Shown here: in pieces, positions 50,383 through 60,393 of the stretch
Position numbering within the stretch: position 1 is the stretch's first letter
Layout of the letters: the number at the start of each line of letters is the position of its first letter
Assembly: GCA_009746045.1 (NCBI GenBank)
Contig: RPFO01001819.1
Span: forward strand, 27,901-91,900
Length of the DNA: 64,000 nt
Direction of reading: 5' to 3'
Source of the DNA: Mesostigma viride
Taxonomy: Eukaryota > Streptophyta > Mesostigmatophyceae > Mesostigmatales > Mesostigmataceae
Position numbers and translations under genes: made by a program
Notes under the pieces: model-generated
What the model saw: the letters and a program-made list of their open reading frames with translations, nothing else
Told to the model about the DNA's origin: nothing
Databases searched by the model: none

Positions 50383-52068
50383 ATGGATGCTGATGAGAGT
50401 GGACTCATGGCAGATGAGGCCTGCCAGGTGGTAGGGGCTCCAGCAGTAACCCCTACTGACCGTAAAGCTGCCCCAGTGAGCAGCAGTAAAAGTGCCCCTG
50501 TTTGTGGCATTCCTATCCATGCCTGGAATAAAAAGAGTACCCCAGAGGGAACTCTTCCTGTAAATAATACATGTGGATCTGCTCCTGGTTGTAGACAGAT
50601 GCCACATGGTGTTGCCCAGGTGAGCAACGTATCTGTGAACAATACATGTGGTGCAGCTCCTGTTTGTAGCCAAGCACCCATTGATATTGTTAACAGTCAA
50701 GCTCCTCAGAGCAATAATCCTTGTTATATTGATAATAAAAACTTGGACTCTTGCTCTGCCAGGAACGTGGATGCCCGTCCATGTCCTGAAGAGCCTGAGC
50801 CTAATGATTGTATTAATCTTAGGACTCTGGCTAAGAGTTTGCATGATGCCTGTGGCCATGGAAACAATGCCATTAGGCTTGTTCAAGCCATTAATAACAA
50901 GGCTCTCTGGCAGGCTTATCAAGATGTCAGAGAACATTGTGTGTGCCAATTGTGTGCTAACAAGCCTTCCAAACGTCATGCAAAGCATCCTGCAGATGGT
51001 AGGGGTAATCTACAAGCTGATATCCTCTACTTCACCAATTACAGGCAATTGCCTTACTTGGTGGCTGTGGATGAATGGTCAGGCTACATTCGAATTGAAC
51101 CTATGGCAGCAGGGGATGAGAATACTCTCCATGCCGCAGTTCTTGTTATTCTGCAGAAGTTTGCAGTTATTCATAAGCTGCAGATGGACTTGCAGTTTAA
51201 CTGCCTGACCAAATACTCTGATCTGCCTTTCCTAAGGATTGTGGGTCGTGAAGATCACCAAGCCCAAGGCAAGGTTGACAGATATATACAGGAGCTTAAG
51301 AAGTTGGTAATATCCGGGGACTATCCTGAGATGTTTAAACCAACTTTTGCTGTCAGGTGTTTGGGTGCTGCAAAAGTGGAAAACACCATGAACAACCGTT
51401 TTCATACTATCAAGGTGCGTGGTGTTCCACGGCTGGTCTCACCTCGTGGACTAGCAGGTGGCCTCTACCCTGATGACATCATGCAGGCATGGAGTAAGCA
51501 GAGGTGGGCACAGTATGCTCATCTCTGTGAAAAGGATAAACAGAGAGGAGAATCATTAAAATTTGAGGTGGGAGACCAGGTGATCTTCCACAAAGAAAAT
51601 GCTCCTGGTAAACGTGGTTATTGGCAGGGTCCAGGGACCATAACCTCAGTTGACCTGGAGATGAAAACTGCTGATGTGGTCTGGAATGGGACCACTTATC
51701 ATCTGGCTTGGAATAGATTGAAGAGAGATCCAATGAACGTTCAAGAAAATCCCCTGGAAATTATGGCCCCTGAAGAGGCACTTGGATCTCCCAATCTTTC
51801 CTGTCCACCTTTGGCCAGTGAACAGGCTGGACTCCAACTACCAGAAAGGGCGGCCTCCCATCAACTGGAGCCTACTACTCAGCAAGCTCAGCCTAAGACA
51901 TTGACTGGGATATCACAGGATGATATGGATGAAGCTGACTTGTTGGATAATAGGGTGTCTGATCAGCACCGGAAGCTCCGGCCGTTGGAACATGGGCTTG
52001 AGACCCCTGGGCAGGTGGATAACATATTTCAGTCTGAACAGCCAAAGCTTGGATCCAATTACCACTAG
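50383..52068 (+). CDS. Integrase ORF with a changed catalytic residue
   Basis: 561 residues. The N-terminal ~140 are Cys/Asn/Pro-rich with a loosely repeated VNNTCG.AP.C motif. The integrase finger is H154-x4-H159 ... C188-x2-C191, and the core has D213 (LQADILYF) and D269 (LQMDLQFN). The position equivalent to the catalytic Glu is Asp299 (QGKVDRYIQE versus QGVVERAIQE in the neighbouring element). The C-terminal part has an SH3-like FEVGDQVIFHKENAPGKRGY segment. ORF ends TAG at 52066-52068 with no protease or reverse transcriptase after it. The E-to-D change would be expected to cripple strand transfer. Confidence 0.82.
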   Translation: MDADESGLMADEACQVVGAPAVTPTDRKAAPVSSSKSAPVCGIPIHAWNKKSTPEGTLPVNNTCGSAPGCRQMPHGVAQVSNVSVNNTCGAAPVCSQAPIDIVNSQAPQSNNPCYIDNKNLDSCSARNVDARPCPEEPEPNDCINLRTLAKSLHDACGHGNNAIRLVQAINNKALWQAYQDVREHCVCQLCANKPSKRHAKHPADGRGNLQADILYFTNYRQLPYLVAVDEWSGYIRIEPMAAGDENTLHAAVLVILQKFAVIHKLQMDLQFNCLTKYSDLPFLRIVGREDHQAQGKVDRYIQELKKLVISGDYPEMFKPTFAVRCLGAAKVENTMNNRFHTIKVRGVPRLVSPRGLAGGLYPDDIMQAWSKQRWAQYAHLCEKDKQRGESLKFEVGDQVIFHKENAPGKRGYWQGPGTITSVDLEMKTADVVWNGTTYHLAWNRLKRDPMNVQENPLEIMAPEEALGSPNLSCPPLASEQAGLQLPERAASHQLEPTTQQAQPKTLTGISQDDMDEADLLDNRVSDQHRKLRPLEHGLETPGQVDNIFQSEQPKLGSNYH

Positions 52069-52079
52069 GAGTTAATTTG

Positions 52080-52390
52080 AAGCCCCCGTAACCTGTCCGG
52101 TAACTTCGACGCCCCCGTAACCTGCCCGGTAACTTCGACGGGCCAGGTTACGGGTCCGTATTCGTTGGCGGTTTGGGTTACCGGACCGGTTACGGTACCA
52201 TTCGGAATATTGGCCCCGAGATTCGGTACGGCCCAGTAACTGGGCCGGTTATGTTTACGGGGGCGTGAACGGCTTCGGTTCAGGTTACGTTGGGGTATAC
52301 GGGACGGGTCAGGTAGTGGTTACGGCGCCATAGCTGCCCCAATATTAGGCACTGGGGTGGTTACGGAGCCGTTATCGTTAACTGGATCGT
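52080..52390. repeat. Tract rich in GTAACC / GGTTACGG words
   Basis: A 29-base unit, GCCCCCGTAACCTGYCCGGT plus AACTTCGAC, is present twice in tandem (52083-52140). Degenerate GGTTACGG words then recur in both orientations to about 52390. It follows the integrase ORF directly and could be part of the missing 3' LTR or a separate satellite. Confidence 0.6.
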
Positions 52391-53230
52391 AAACCGCGAC
52401 ATAGCTGGCAGCTCAGCTTGTTCGTTATAATATTCCCGAAAACGTTAGTGTTTTCGTTTTTTGAGTTTCGCTTTTAATTGTCCGGCATTGACGTGAATAA
52501 ATATGGGGGTGCGAAATCCGTCTGTTTCTTGCTTCATGCAATGCATATCTTTGTCGTCAGATAATCAGCTCTTTAGGCTATGCCCGACCTTCCTATACTG
52601 CCAGCCTGCGGCAATGAGCCAGCAGAAGATATGGCGTGCCCAAGATTCCGCGCGAAGGCCGCTAATGGTCTTCCGGATGTGCAGTAAGTGCGGTAAAAGC
52701 TGCGAAAATTGCTTATAATGCCTGTAGGAAGCTCTTTGCGACAGTGTTTCCAAGCGAGTTCATTGTTCTTTTGACGCCAGATACAAAAGGCAAAGGGGGG
52801 CATCGTTTTTATTAGTCGGCAGTGCGGTTTCGAGAAGTGATGAGTCGGGCAGACGACCTCGCCACGACACCCTCGGCCCAAGCTTCGCATATCCCGGCAG
52901 CCATAAAGAAGCGCAGATTAAGCCAGGTGAGCGAGCCAGAGGGCCCAGAATCGTTGCTAACGCAAGGCAGCTTCTAAAAGGGTAGAAAGCTGGGTTGTTA
53001 AGACTTTCTCAAGAGCATGGTGCAGTGGTTATTGCCACCTTGTCCAGAGATTTGCCCTTGTCTTTCTGATTTAAAGACTGTTTTAAAGAGGGATGGGAGA
53101 ACGTTTCCAACGTTGTAGCTTATTCATTACTGTGAAGAAAGAGCCTTTTCAGTTGCTGACAATGAGATGGAAGCTGTCTCATGCAAATTAACCAGGCAAT
53201 GCAAGTGATGCAAGGTGAGGCCATGCATGG
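52391..53230. other. Intergenic, nothing recognised
   Basis: Small ORFs only on both strands; no motif, repeat or splice-consistent exon that I can support. Confidence 0.35.
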
Positions 53231-54480
53231 CTGATATTGCCTTCATGCGTGAGTTGAGCAGGAGACTGGCTGGGTGTGTGGCTGGCTAGGTGAGCGGGGC
53301 GTGTATGGGGTGTTGCAATGGTGAGGGCATGCGAGGCGGGCACATGCCTGGCTGGTTTGGGTGTTGGGTAGTTAGGTGGTTCGGTGATTGTGTTGTTGAG
53401 TGGTTAGGTGGTTAGGTGGTTGTATAGCTGGGTGATTGGTTGTTTGGTTGTTTGATTGCCCAGAGAGCCTTGGGTGGGAGGCTTGGGCTATAGATGCTTC
53501 AAGGGATGCCTAGGCGTGGGTGGGTTCAATGGCAGGTGGGTGGCTGATAGGTGGATGCTTTGGTAAATGGCTGGCTGCGTAGGTGGGAGCACAGGCAGTT
53601 GGAGAGGGTGGGTGGCTGGCTGGCTGGTCATGGTGGGTGGATGAGTGCAAGGGCGGTCGGTTATTGGCAGATGCCCAGGTGGCTGGGTGATGATAGGCTT
53701 TGGGGACTTTGAAGTGGGTGGGTTGTTGGATGCATGAGTGAAACAACTGCACGTTTTTGAGGGTGGTGTGTTGGTGGTTGGTTGGTTAGGGATGTATGTG
53801 TGTGTGTGGGTTGGTGGGTGGGCCATTGGTGGCTGGTGGCTGGTGGATGTGTAGATGACTAGATGTGGGTGGGTGGGTGGGCGAAGGGACGGGTAGATGG
53901 ACGGGTGGGCGCACAGATATGGATGCGTGGATGGGTTTATGGTTGGGACCGACTCACCTATCACGGGTGAAGGGCTGTGCAGGTTTGGGGTGAGGTAGGT
54001 GCCGGGGTGCTGGCTGAGAAAATGCATGTGTGGGTGGGTCAGTGGGTGGGTCAGTGGGTATAAGGGTGTGGGGGCAGTGAATGGTTGAGTGGGTAGGTGC
54101 GTGGGTGGGTCAACTGTGGGTGGCCGGACGGGTGCATATGGGGCCAGCTGGCTGGGTGTTTAGGTGGTTGGGTGGTTGGGTGGTTGGCTCATTGGATGGG
54201 GGAATGCCTGCTTATTACCTAGTTGGTGTGTGGGTTGCGCAGGTGCCTTGGTGGGTGGGTGGATGTCCAAGTGGGTTGGTAGGTGGTTGGGTGCCTAGGT
54301 GCACGCATGGTTGTATAAGTTGGGTAAGCACGTGCGCGGCTGGCTTGGTGGGTGGGTCACTGGGTGGGAGGACAGGTGGCTGTCTGGGTGCACGGGCGCG
54401 CGAGTGTGTGAGCAGTTGTGTGGGTGGGTGGCCAGGTAGCTGCATGGGTGGGCGACTGCATGGGTGGCTTGGTGCGCACA
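53230..54480. repeat. GGTGGGTGG-type G-rich minisatellite
   Basis: The plus strand is dominated by variable GGTTGGGTGG / GGTGGGTGGATG words, with long pseudo-open frames on both strands as a side effect. From 53594 it belongs to the left copy of the 53.6/57.0 kb duplication. G-runs of three on one strand could form quadruplexes. Confidence 0.75.
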
Positions 54481-55360
54481 AAGTGCAAGAGATGGAGACA
54501 TGGGATATGCCAATGCCATATCATGTGAGCATACGTGGATGCCAGGTGACATGTGCCAGCGTTGGGGTCACTGCACCTTGATATGCTCGCTCGGCATATT
54601 CTCGACATGTATTACTGTACACGCAGTGTATATCATGCATGGTGCGTGTTGGTAGCATTCAAATGGCTGTGTTAGTGATGTGGCATGTATTATTCACCTT
54701 TCCTTCCCATTTTGCAATGTGCCAAGTAGTTTAGAGGCACGGTGTCATGGGGTATACATATGGACATGCACTGCACATCACAGCTTTGTGGCATACTGGC
54801 AATGCCTACCTTACATGATGGATTCTGCTAGCAATGGTCACCACTCAGGCATTCACATGCACCAAGGTTTTGCACACTGTTTGTACTAGTCATTCTTGAG
54901 TTGCCTGCAAAGATTTAAATGATGCGCCCCAGCTTGGAGAATGTTTTGGTGGGTAATGTTGTTAAAATTGTGGGTAAAAAAGCAAAAAATGGTGACAATT
55001 GCTGGCAAATGTCACCATTTTGGGCTCTGCATGATCTGAATTTCTGCTCATGACTTGTTGAGACCTTGCTTCAGGTGCTGGCATGATGGCAATAAGTTTT
55101 GGTGGCATTCTGACATTATTTGGGTTAAATATTGATTTTAAATGGCCATTAATGACAAATGCTAGCAAAATTTTGCTAGCATTTGTCACCAACTAGGGCT
55201 CCAAATGGCGTAGAACTTTGTACAAGGTCAGAACAACTATTATTCATCACCACTGCAAAGTTACAGCATAATCTGAGATCAACTATTGTTTCTATGCAAG
55301 TGCAAGTGGTTTAGGTGGCCAGTTTTGGCCTTGGATCTGGAGTTAACTTAAGCAGGGAGT
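53594..55360. repeat. Segmental duplication, left copy
   Basis: It aligns with 57040-59030. Shared landmarks: GCAGTTGGAGAGGGTGGGTG at the left edge (53594 and 57040), CGACTCACCTATC (53950 and 57502), GCATACGTGGATGCCAGGTG (54529 and 58077), TTTCCTTCCCATTTTGCAATG region (54700 and 58240), and AGGGCTCCAAATG (55195 and 58870). Divergence is substantial, so it is old. Confidence 0.8.
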
Positions 55361-55793
55361 ACCATGTAAACTTAACATTTTGACTCAACTACTCCACCAC
55401 TAGCCAGACACATCCCGGGGAGTGGTGGGATCCAATCCTAGGTCAATCGGACAATAAACTTGCCATGGGCCATAATTTATGTAAAAAAAAGGCCATTTCA
55501 AGGTGTTGTGTCCATTGGCCATGTTTGTTGCCCATGTCAGTTAGCGCAGTTTAGGATGTGTTGTTTTGTTGTTTAGCTGGGTTTGCATAGGCCTTACACT
55601 CTAACCCAGGGGAAACAGAGAAAATGCTTGTTAGGCATGTGAATGCTACCATCAGTGTTCACATGGTTGCCATGCACCCAGTGCATTGTCGTGTCTGCCT
55701 CAGCATCTGCCAGTTCACCATGCGTTGATTTATGCCTTGTTCCCCCGCTCCGCATTCGTTGGCATTCCGTTTTGGCGTTGCCGTTGAATACAG

Positions 55794-56006
55794 GTGAGGG
55801 AATGCAAAGAACCGCTTGACTTCTCTGCAGCATCAGCAAAGTATGATGTACATGGCAACCCATGGAAGCGTGCGGCGGGGGCAAAATATATGCTACAGGA
55901 ATTGAGAAAATGGCATCAACAAAATCGCACGCTGTGGAAGAGCCTTAAAGTGGTAAAACAACGCCACAATGGAGGTGTGACCAGTCGGCTTCAGGGAAGA
56001 GTAGCG
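55794..56006 (+). CDS. Predicted exon, unknown gene
   Basis: It lies between acceptor GAATACAG (ends 55793) and donor GTGAGT (56007). Exactly 71 codons in phase 0, reading VRECKEPLDFSAASAKYDVH..., KRAAGAKYMLQELRKWHQQN and SLKVVKQRHNGGV. The splice signals and Lys/Arg-rich helical content favour a real exon. The next acceptor (GATGCAG at 56213-56219) leads after 14 codons to TGA, followed in another frame by an EKREEERERE coiled-coil-like stretch. The gene is unrecognised and possibly decayed. Confidence 0.4.
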
Positions 56007-56408
56007 GTGAGTCACTCTCTTATTTTAGTTGGCGGCAATTCATTGCTGTGATGCAGGCTGCCATGCCAGCAGTCTTCCCTAATGTGTATGGTAGGAGTAC
56101 AAGACTAAGGCAGTTATGTTGCTGGCCTCTGCACTGACCCTCCCGCTACATTGTTGGTAATGTTGCTGCTTGGTTGGCTTTCCTTTGACGTGCATATCGT
56201 CCAATTCTGTGATGCAGATTGAACGCCTAAGCAGCCACATCTATATCTGGAGCAAGGCATGAACGGCAGCAGAAAAGAGAGAGGAAGAGAGGGAAAGAGA
56301 GGCTGCGGAGAAGCGCGAGGAACAGCTAAGATGCAAGAGGCAACGGGTGGAGGAACATGGCAACGAAGCCAGCGGTAGTGGGAGCTGCGAGCGAGCACGT
56401 CAACTGCG

Positions 56409-56702
56409 GTGGATGCACACGTGGGGGAGGCACATGCGGGGCAAGCATGTGTAGGCCTGCAAATCGTGCCAGGGCCCACCGTGATTGCAATTGCCGAGTT
56501 CCTGCTGAAGCGAGCACTGGCCTCCTTTCCGCAGTTGGCAGCCAAGGACGCGACAATCACGCTTGTGGAGAGTTTGTGTAAGGAAGAACCTGGACTCGGC
56601 ATCGGGCAGTCCAGCGGTGGACCTGCTGAACAACACAGCCTGTGCCCTTGCGAATGCCGCGCTGCAGTTGGTCTCCAACTCCGTCCATCCATGTTGATGG
56701 CA
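56409..56702 (+). CDS. Weak exon candidates, unknown gene
   Basis: VPGPTVIAIAEFLLKRALAS and FPQLAAKDATITLVESL are followed by a GTAAGG word. After CATCGGGCAG another frame gives AVDLLNNTACALANAALQLV. A GTTAGT donor-like word follows at 56705. Helical Ala/Leu content looks like protein, but exon limits are guesses. Confidence 0.3.
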
Positions 56703-56885
56703 AGGTTAGTTGTGCCACATTTTCTTCCTGTTTTGGGTATGACGCATCAATAATTGCCCCTTGTATGTACGGGTGCGGTCGATTGACCTCCCTCCAGCAA
56801 CATTGCAACATCCGTTACTGACGTCCACTGCGGCGGATGCGTTCCTCCAGCATGTTAGTTGCCTTGTGAGCTGTAATTGTGCAGG

Positions 56886-57035
56886 GTGTCGTCAGTACAT
56901 CCGATGAGAAGGATAACAAGGAGCTCAAGTGTCACTGGTGTTGCCTGGTTGATGGCGCGCGTAATATCCATGGGCATCAGCATATGGTCCCAAACACACT
57001 CAAACGGCTGGCCGAGTCGCTGGGAGAGGCAGTCC
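56886..57035 (+). CDS. Weak exon candidate with a CHWC motif
   Basis: After acceptor TGTGCAG: VVSTSDEKDNKELKCHWCCL then GARNIHGHQHMVPNTLKRLA. The C-x2-C ... H-x-H arrangement is reminiscent of a BED-type or related zinc finger but too incomplete to call. The sequence runs straight into the duplicated minisatellite at 57040. Confidence 0.3.
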
Positions 57036-57069
57036 ACATGCAGTTGGAGAGGGTGGGTGGGTGGGGTGG

Positions 57070-57223
57070 CGGGAGGGAGGGAGGGAGGGAGGGAGGGAGG
57101 GAGGGAGGGAGGGAGGGAGGGAGGGAGGGAGGGAGGGAGGGAGGGAGGGAGGAGGGAGGAGGGAGGGAGGGAGGGAGGGAGGGAGGGAGGGAGGGAGGGA
57201 GGGAGGGAGGGAGGGAGGGAGGG
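57070..57223. repeat. (GGGA)n microsatellite
   Basis: About 150 bases of uninterrupted GGGA repeats with two GGA/GGAGGA breaks. The left duplication copy has only a few CTGG repeats at this spot. Confidence 0.97.
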
Positions 57224-58645
57224 TGGGTGGGTGGTTATGGTGGGTGGATGGGTGCAAGGGTGGTTGCTTATAAGTGAATCGCCAGGTGGCTGGGGGATCG
57301 ACGGGGTTTGGGAACTCCTAGGTGGGTGCATTGTTGGATGCCTGAGTGAAACTGTTGCATGGGCTGGAGGATTTGCACCGTTGGTTTGTGGCGGGTGGAT
57401 GTGTAGCTGTGATTAGAAGTGGGTGGGGTGAGCGATGGGGAAGGTAGATGGGTGGGTGGGTGCACGGATATGGGTGGGTGGGTGGTTTTGTAGTTGGGAT
57501 CGACTCACCTATCGCGGGTGGAGGGCTGTGCATGTTAGGGGTGAGATGGGTGGGTGACTGGCTGAGAGGATGTGGATGTGTGAGGGTGAGTGGGTGCAGG
57601 TCGGTGGGTATAAGGGTATGGGGGGAAAGAGTGGTCGAGTGGGAAGGGGCGTGGGTGGGTCAGGGGTGGGCGGCCTGGTGGGCACACATGGGGCCAGCTG
57701 GCTGGGTGGTTAGGTGGCTGCGTGGTTTTAGTAATGGGTGCCTGGATAAAAGGATGGGTGAATGCCTCCTTATTGCCTAGGTGGGTAGATTGCATATGTG
57801 GCTAGCTGGGTGGGTGGATGTCCCAGTGGGTGGGTATGTGGCTGGGTGCCTGGGTGCACGAGTGGTTAGATAGGTTGGTTTAGTAGGTGCGTGGCTGGCT
57901 GGCTGGGTCACCGGGTGGGTGGACCAGTGGGTGGCTGGGTACTCAGGTGCGCAAGTGTATGAGTACTTGTGTGGGTGGGCCAGGTGGATGCATGGGTGGG
58001 TGACTGCATGGGTGACTCGGTACGCACAAAGGGCAACGGATATAGACATGGGGATATGCCAATGCCTTGGGGTGAGCATACGTGGATGCCAGGTGACATG
58101 TGCCAGCCTGTCGCAGTTATACTATACCTTGGCGTTTGCTTGGCGTGTCGTTGCCAATAATTTCACACAGGATGTACATGGTACGTGTTGGTAGCAATCA
58201 CATGGCTGTGTTAGTGAGTGATGTTGCATGTATTGTTCAGCTTTCTTTCCCATTTTGCAATGTGCCAAGGTTCTTAAGTAGTTTAGAAGTATGGTGTCAT
58301 GGGGTATACATCAAGGAGACAACCAGCGCAGGCCAGAAATCGGGAGAATCCGGACCATGGTAGCTCACATGCATGTGCACTGCACATCACACATTTGTGG
58401 CATACTCGCAATGTCTACCTTACATCTTGCATTCTGTTAGGAACAGTCGCCACTCAGGCATTCACATGCACCAGGGTTTCGCTCACTGTTTGTGCTGTAG
58501 TCATCGTTAAATCAAAAATCTTTACAAAGCCTGGCAATTGTCATAATGTTGGGCTCCTTATGACATGAGATTTTGCACACGAAGTTTTGCGACCATGCTT
58601 CAGATGCTTGCATGATGACGACCAGTTTTGGTTGTAATATGACAT

Positions 58646-58801
58646 GGTGGTGCAGGTGCCCTGGTGCACCTAGAGCAGGGGTAGCTTACATTCCCACCCT
58701 TGCATGAAGTAGCCTAGAATGTATTAAAAGCCATATGCCCCTTCTCAGGGATATGTGCTACATTTACTCCCAACGGAGTGATGTTGATAACTAATTAATT
58801 A
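58646..58801 (+). mobile_element. 5'-truncated LINE 3' end with target duplication
   Basis: 156 bp matching 40217-40380 (GGTGGTGCAGGTGCCCT ... GCCATATGCCCCTTCTC ... CCCAACGGAGT ... TAATTAATTA). It is flanked by ATGACAT at 58639-58645 and 58802-58808. It is missing from the left duplication copy, which shows the pre-insertion arrangement. This is the signature of target-primed reverse transcription. Confidence 0.85.
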
Positions 58802-59039
58802 ATGACATCATATTAATTTTTAAAATCATTATTGATAGCAACACTACCTTGTTAGCATTTGTTACCATTCAGGGCTCCAAATGCCCTGAGGCGTTGTACA
58901 AGGTCTGAACAACCGTAATTCATTGTGGCTGTTAAGTTCCAGCTTCGTCGGGCATAATTCGTCTAACTATCTAAGTGCAAACGTTGTTTGGAAGGGACTC
59001 GATCATTTTGGCCTTAATTAAGGATCTGGAGCAGGAGCA

Positions 59040-59230
59040 CGTATTCCATGGACTGATGGGGGTGGGTGCATTAGAACTGAGCCGCGAAGACTAGCTGATC
59101 TCACTCTAATCTTATATACAAAGTTGTCTCCTTGATAATATACAAAGTTGTCTCTCTTAATACAAAATCCTAACTACTCTACTCAGTCACGCACCCCTTC
59201 CTCCTGGCGTGGGGGAGGGGGGGCTCTTAC
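59040..59230 (-). pseudogene. LINE 3'-region fragment
   Basis: The CAAAATCCTAACTACTCTAC block, followed by a CCCCTTCC...GGGGGAGGGG stretch, parallels 33088-33140 at the 3' part of the minus-strand LINE there. ATACAAAGTTGTCTC is tandemly repeated at 59115-59155. No coding part. Confidence 0.5.
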
Positions 59231-59293
59231 ATCGCCATGCGTCCAGGCATGATTTGTCTCGCTTCATGTACCATGATTGCCTTTAATTTGACC

Positions 59294-59350
59294 ATTAATT
59301 AATTAATTAATTAATTAATTAATTAATTAATTAATTAATTAATTAATTAA
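59294..59350. repeat. (TTAA)n microsatellite
   Basis: About 14 perfect TTAA units. It resembles the tails of the LINEs in this window and may be the remains of one. Confidence 0.97.
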
Positions 59351-59365
59351 GAACATCCATCCATC

Positions 59366-59591
59366 CTCCCTCCCTCCCTCCCTCCCTCCTCCCTCCCTCC
59401 CTCCCTCCCTCCCTCCCTCCCTCCCTCCCTCCCTCCCTCCCTCCCTCCTCCTCCCTCCCTCCCTCCCTCCTCCCTCCCTCCCTCCCTCCCTCCTCCCTCC
59501 CTCCCTCCCTCCCTCCCTCCCTCCCTCCCTCCCTCCCTCCCTCCCTCCCTCCTCCCTCCCTCCCTCCCTCCCTCCCTCCCTCCCTCCCTCC
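59366..59591. repeat. (CCCT)n microsatellite
   Basis: About 226 bases of CCCT with several CTC-phase interruptions. The predicted Gly/Arg/Glu repeat proteins on the minus strand are an artefact of the repeat. Confidence 0.97.
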
Positions 59592-59807
59592 ATGATGAAA
59601 TTTGGTCGGGTAAATTGCAATAGACTCGCCTTTTGATGACGAACACGCCGATCTAATTTTTGGCAGCCATCGCCCAGGATTTCGCAAGTTATCGCCAGCG
59701 GCCTGCCCAGCAGATCTCGCTATTTTTCTGCACATTATGGCGGCACCACGCACGTGATCAGTGTGCCTGCGCCCCCTGCCCTCGTCTAGGTGCTATTAAA
59801 CGTAGCT

Positions 59808-60255
59808 ATGGAGGTCCCCGCATCGTCTTCAGCTCTTGCCGCCGATTCTATTGATGCCCAGATTGCTGCAAACAAAATCGCCCACGACATTGTCGTCGCC
59901 AAGAACGCCGCTAACAAGCGATCCAAGACTTCGGAAGCAACTTCGGAAGCAACTCCGATAGCTGCTGAAACCTCCTTGCCGGACGCCATTTCTTCCTCAT
60001 TCTACATGCCAGGCCAGCGTTTGAGCCTGGCAGACATCGATACCTTACTCGCCTACAATGACGCCGCTGTGACAAGCGTGCTGAAGCTCCGCAACGACAA
60101 CGACGCCCCGATTCGCCACCCTAAGAGCGGCCAGGTTATGGAGGCTGCTTCGGATGAATGGCCTCATTGGGATGAGCGCCAGCGTCGGCTTGCCTGTCTT
60201 ATTTCGTGCTGCCCTGAACTTGTCGAGCTGCCGGCGACGACCATCGCCATCTTGT
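59808..60255 (+). CDS. First exon of an unrecognised host gene
   Basis: ATG at 59808 opens 149 codons: MEVPASSSALAADSIDAQIA, a Lys/Ala-rich helix, a Ser/Thr linker, then MPGQRLSLADIDTLLAYNDA and DEWPHWDERQRRLACLISCC, ending ATTIAILC at a strong donor GTAAGT (60256). Codon use is coding-like and clearly different from the surrounding repeats. Without splicing the frame would stop only five codons later. No following exon can be identified in the window; the intron would include the palindromic tandem repeats. Function unknown. Confidence 0.5.
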
Positions 60256-60291
60256 GTAAGTTAGGGTCTTAGGGGCAGTGCAGCTTGTCTG

Positions 60292-60390
60292 GACGATGAT
60301 TACTCTGATGATTACTCTGATGATTACTCTGATGATTACGCATGATTACGCATGATTACGCATGATTACGCATGATTACGCATGATTACA
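60292..60390. repeat. TGATTACTC / CATGATTACG short tandem repeats
   Basis: About three units of a 12-base GATGATTACTCT repeat followed by six units of a 10-base CATGATTACG repeat, leading directly into the 152-bp array. Confidence 0.95.
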
Positions 60391-60393
60391 CCG

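Larger units (their letters stand above)
41068..52068 (+). mobile_element. Copia-like gag-integrase element, split by another copia element
   Basis: Plus-strand gag begins at ATG 41068, runs 15 codons to 41112, and resumes at 49147 after the 8-kb insertion and its CTGGT duplication. Integrase follows at 50383-52068. No protease, reverse transcriptase or RNase H is found after it. No LTR pair could be identified, so the outer limits are those of the coding sequence. It could be a truncated or a genuinely non-autonomous element. Confidence 0.75.
57040..59030. repeat. Segmental duplication, right copy
   Basis: Partner of 53594-55360. It differs by a (GGGA)n expansion at 57070-57223 and by a truncated LINE at 58646-58801, both absent from the left copy, plus many substitutions and small indels. 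Confidence 0.8.

Noticed and set aside
53488-54581. Long ORFs with PTHPPT or GGWVG repeats
   Set aside because: Produced by the GGTGGGTGG minisatellite; open on both strands and without start or splice context.
57000-57277. Long ORFs rich in GGRE or PPSL on both strands
   Set aside because: They are translations of the (GGGA)n microsatellite; every frame is open because the repeat lacks stops. The same applies to 59339-59753.
57040-59030. LTR pair formed by the 53.6 and 57.0 kb blocks
   Set aside because: Too diverged and too long, no TG...CA or other inverted ends, no target duplication, and no retroelement coding sequence between them.
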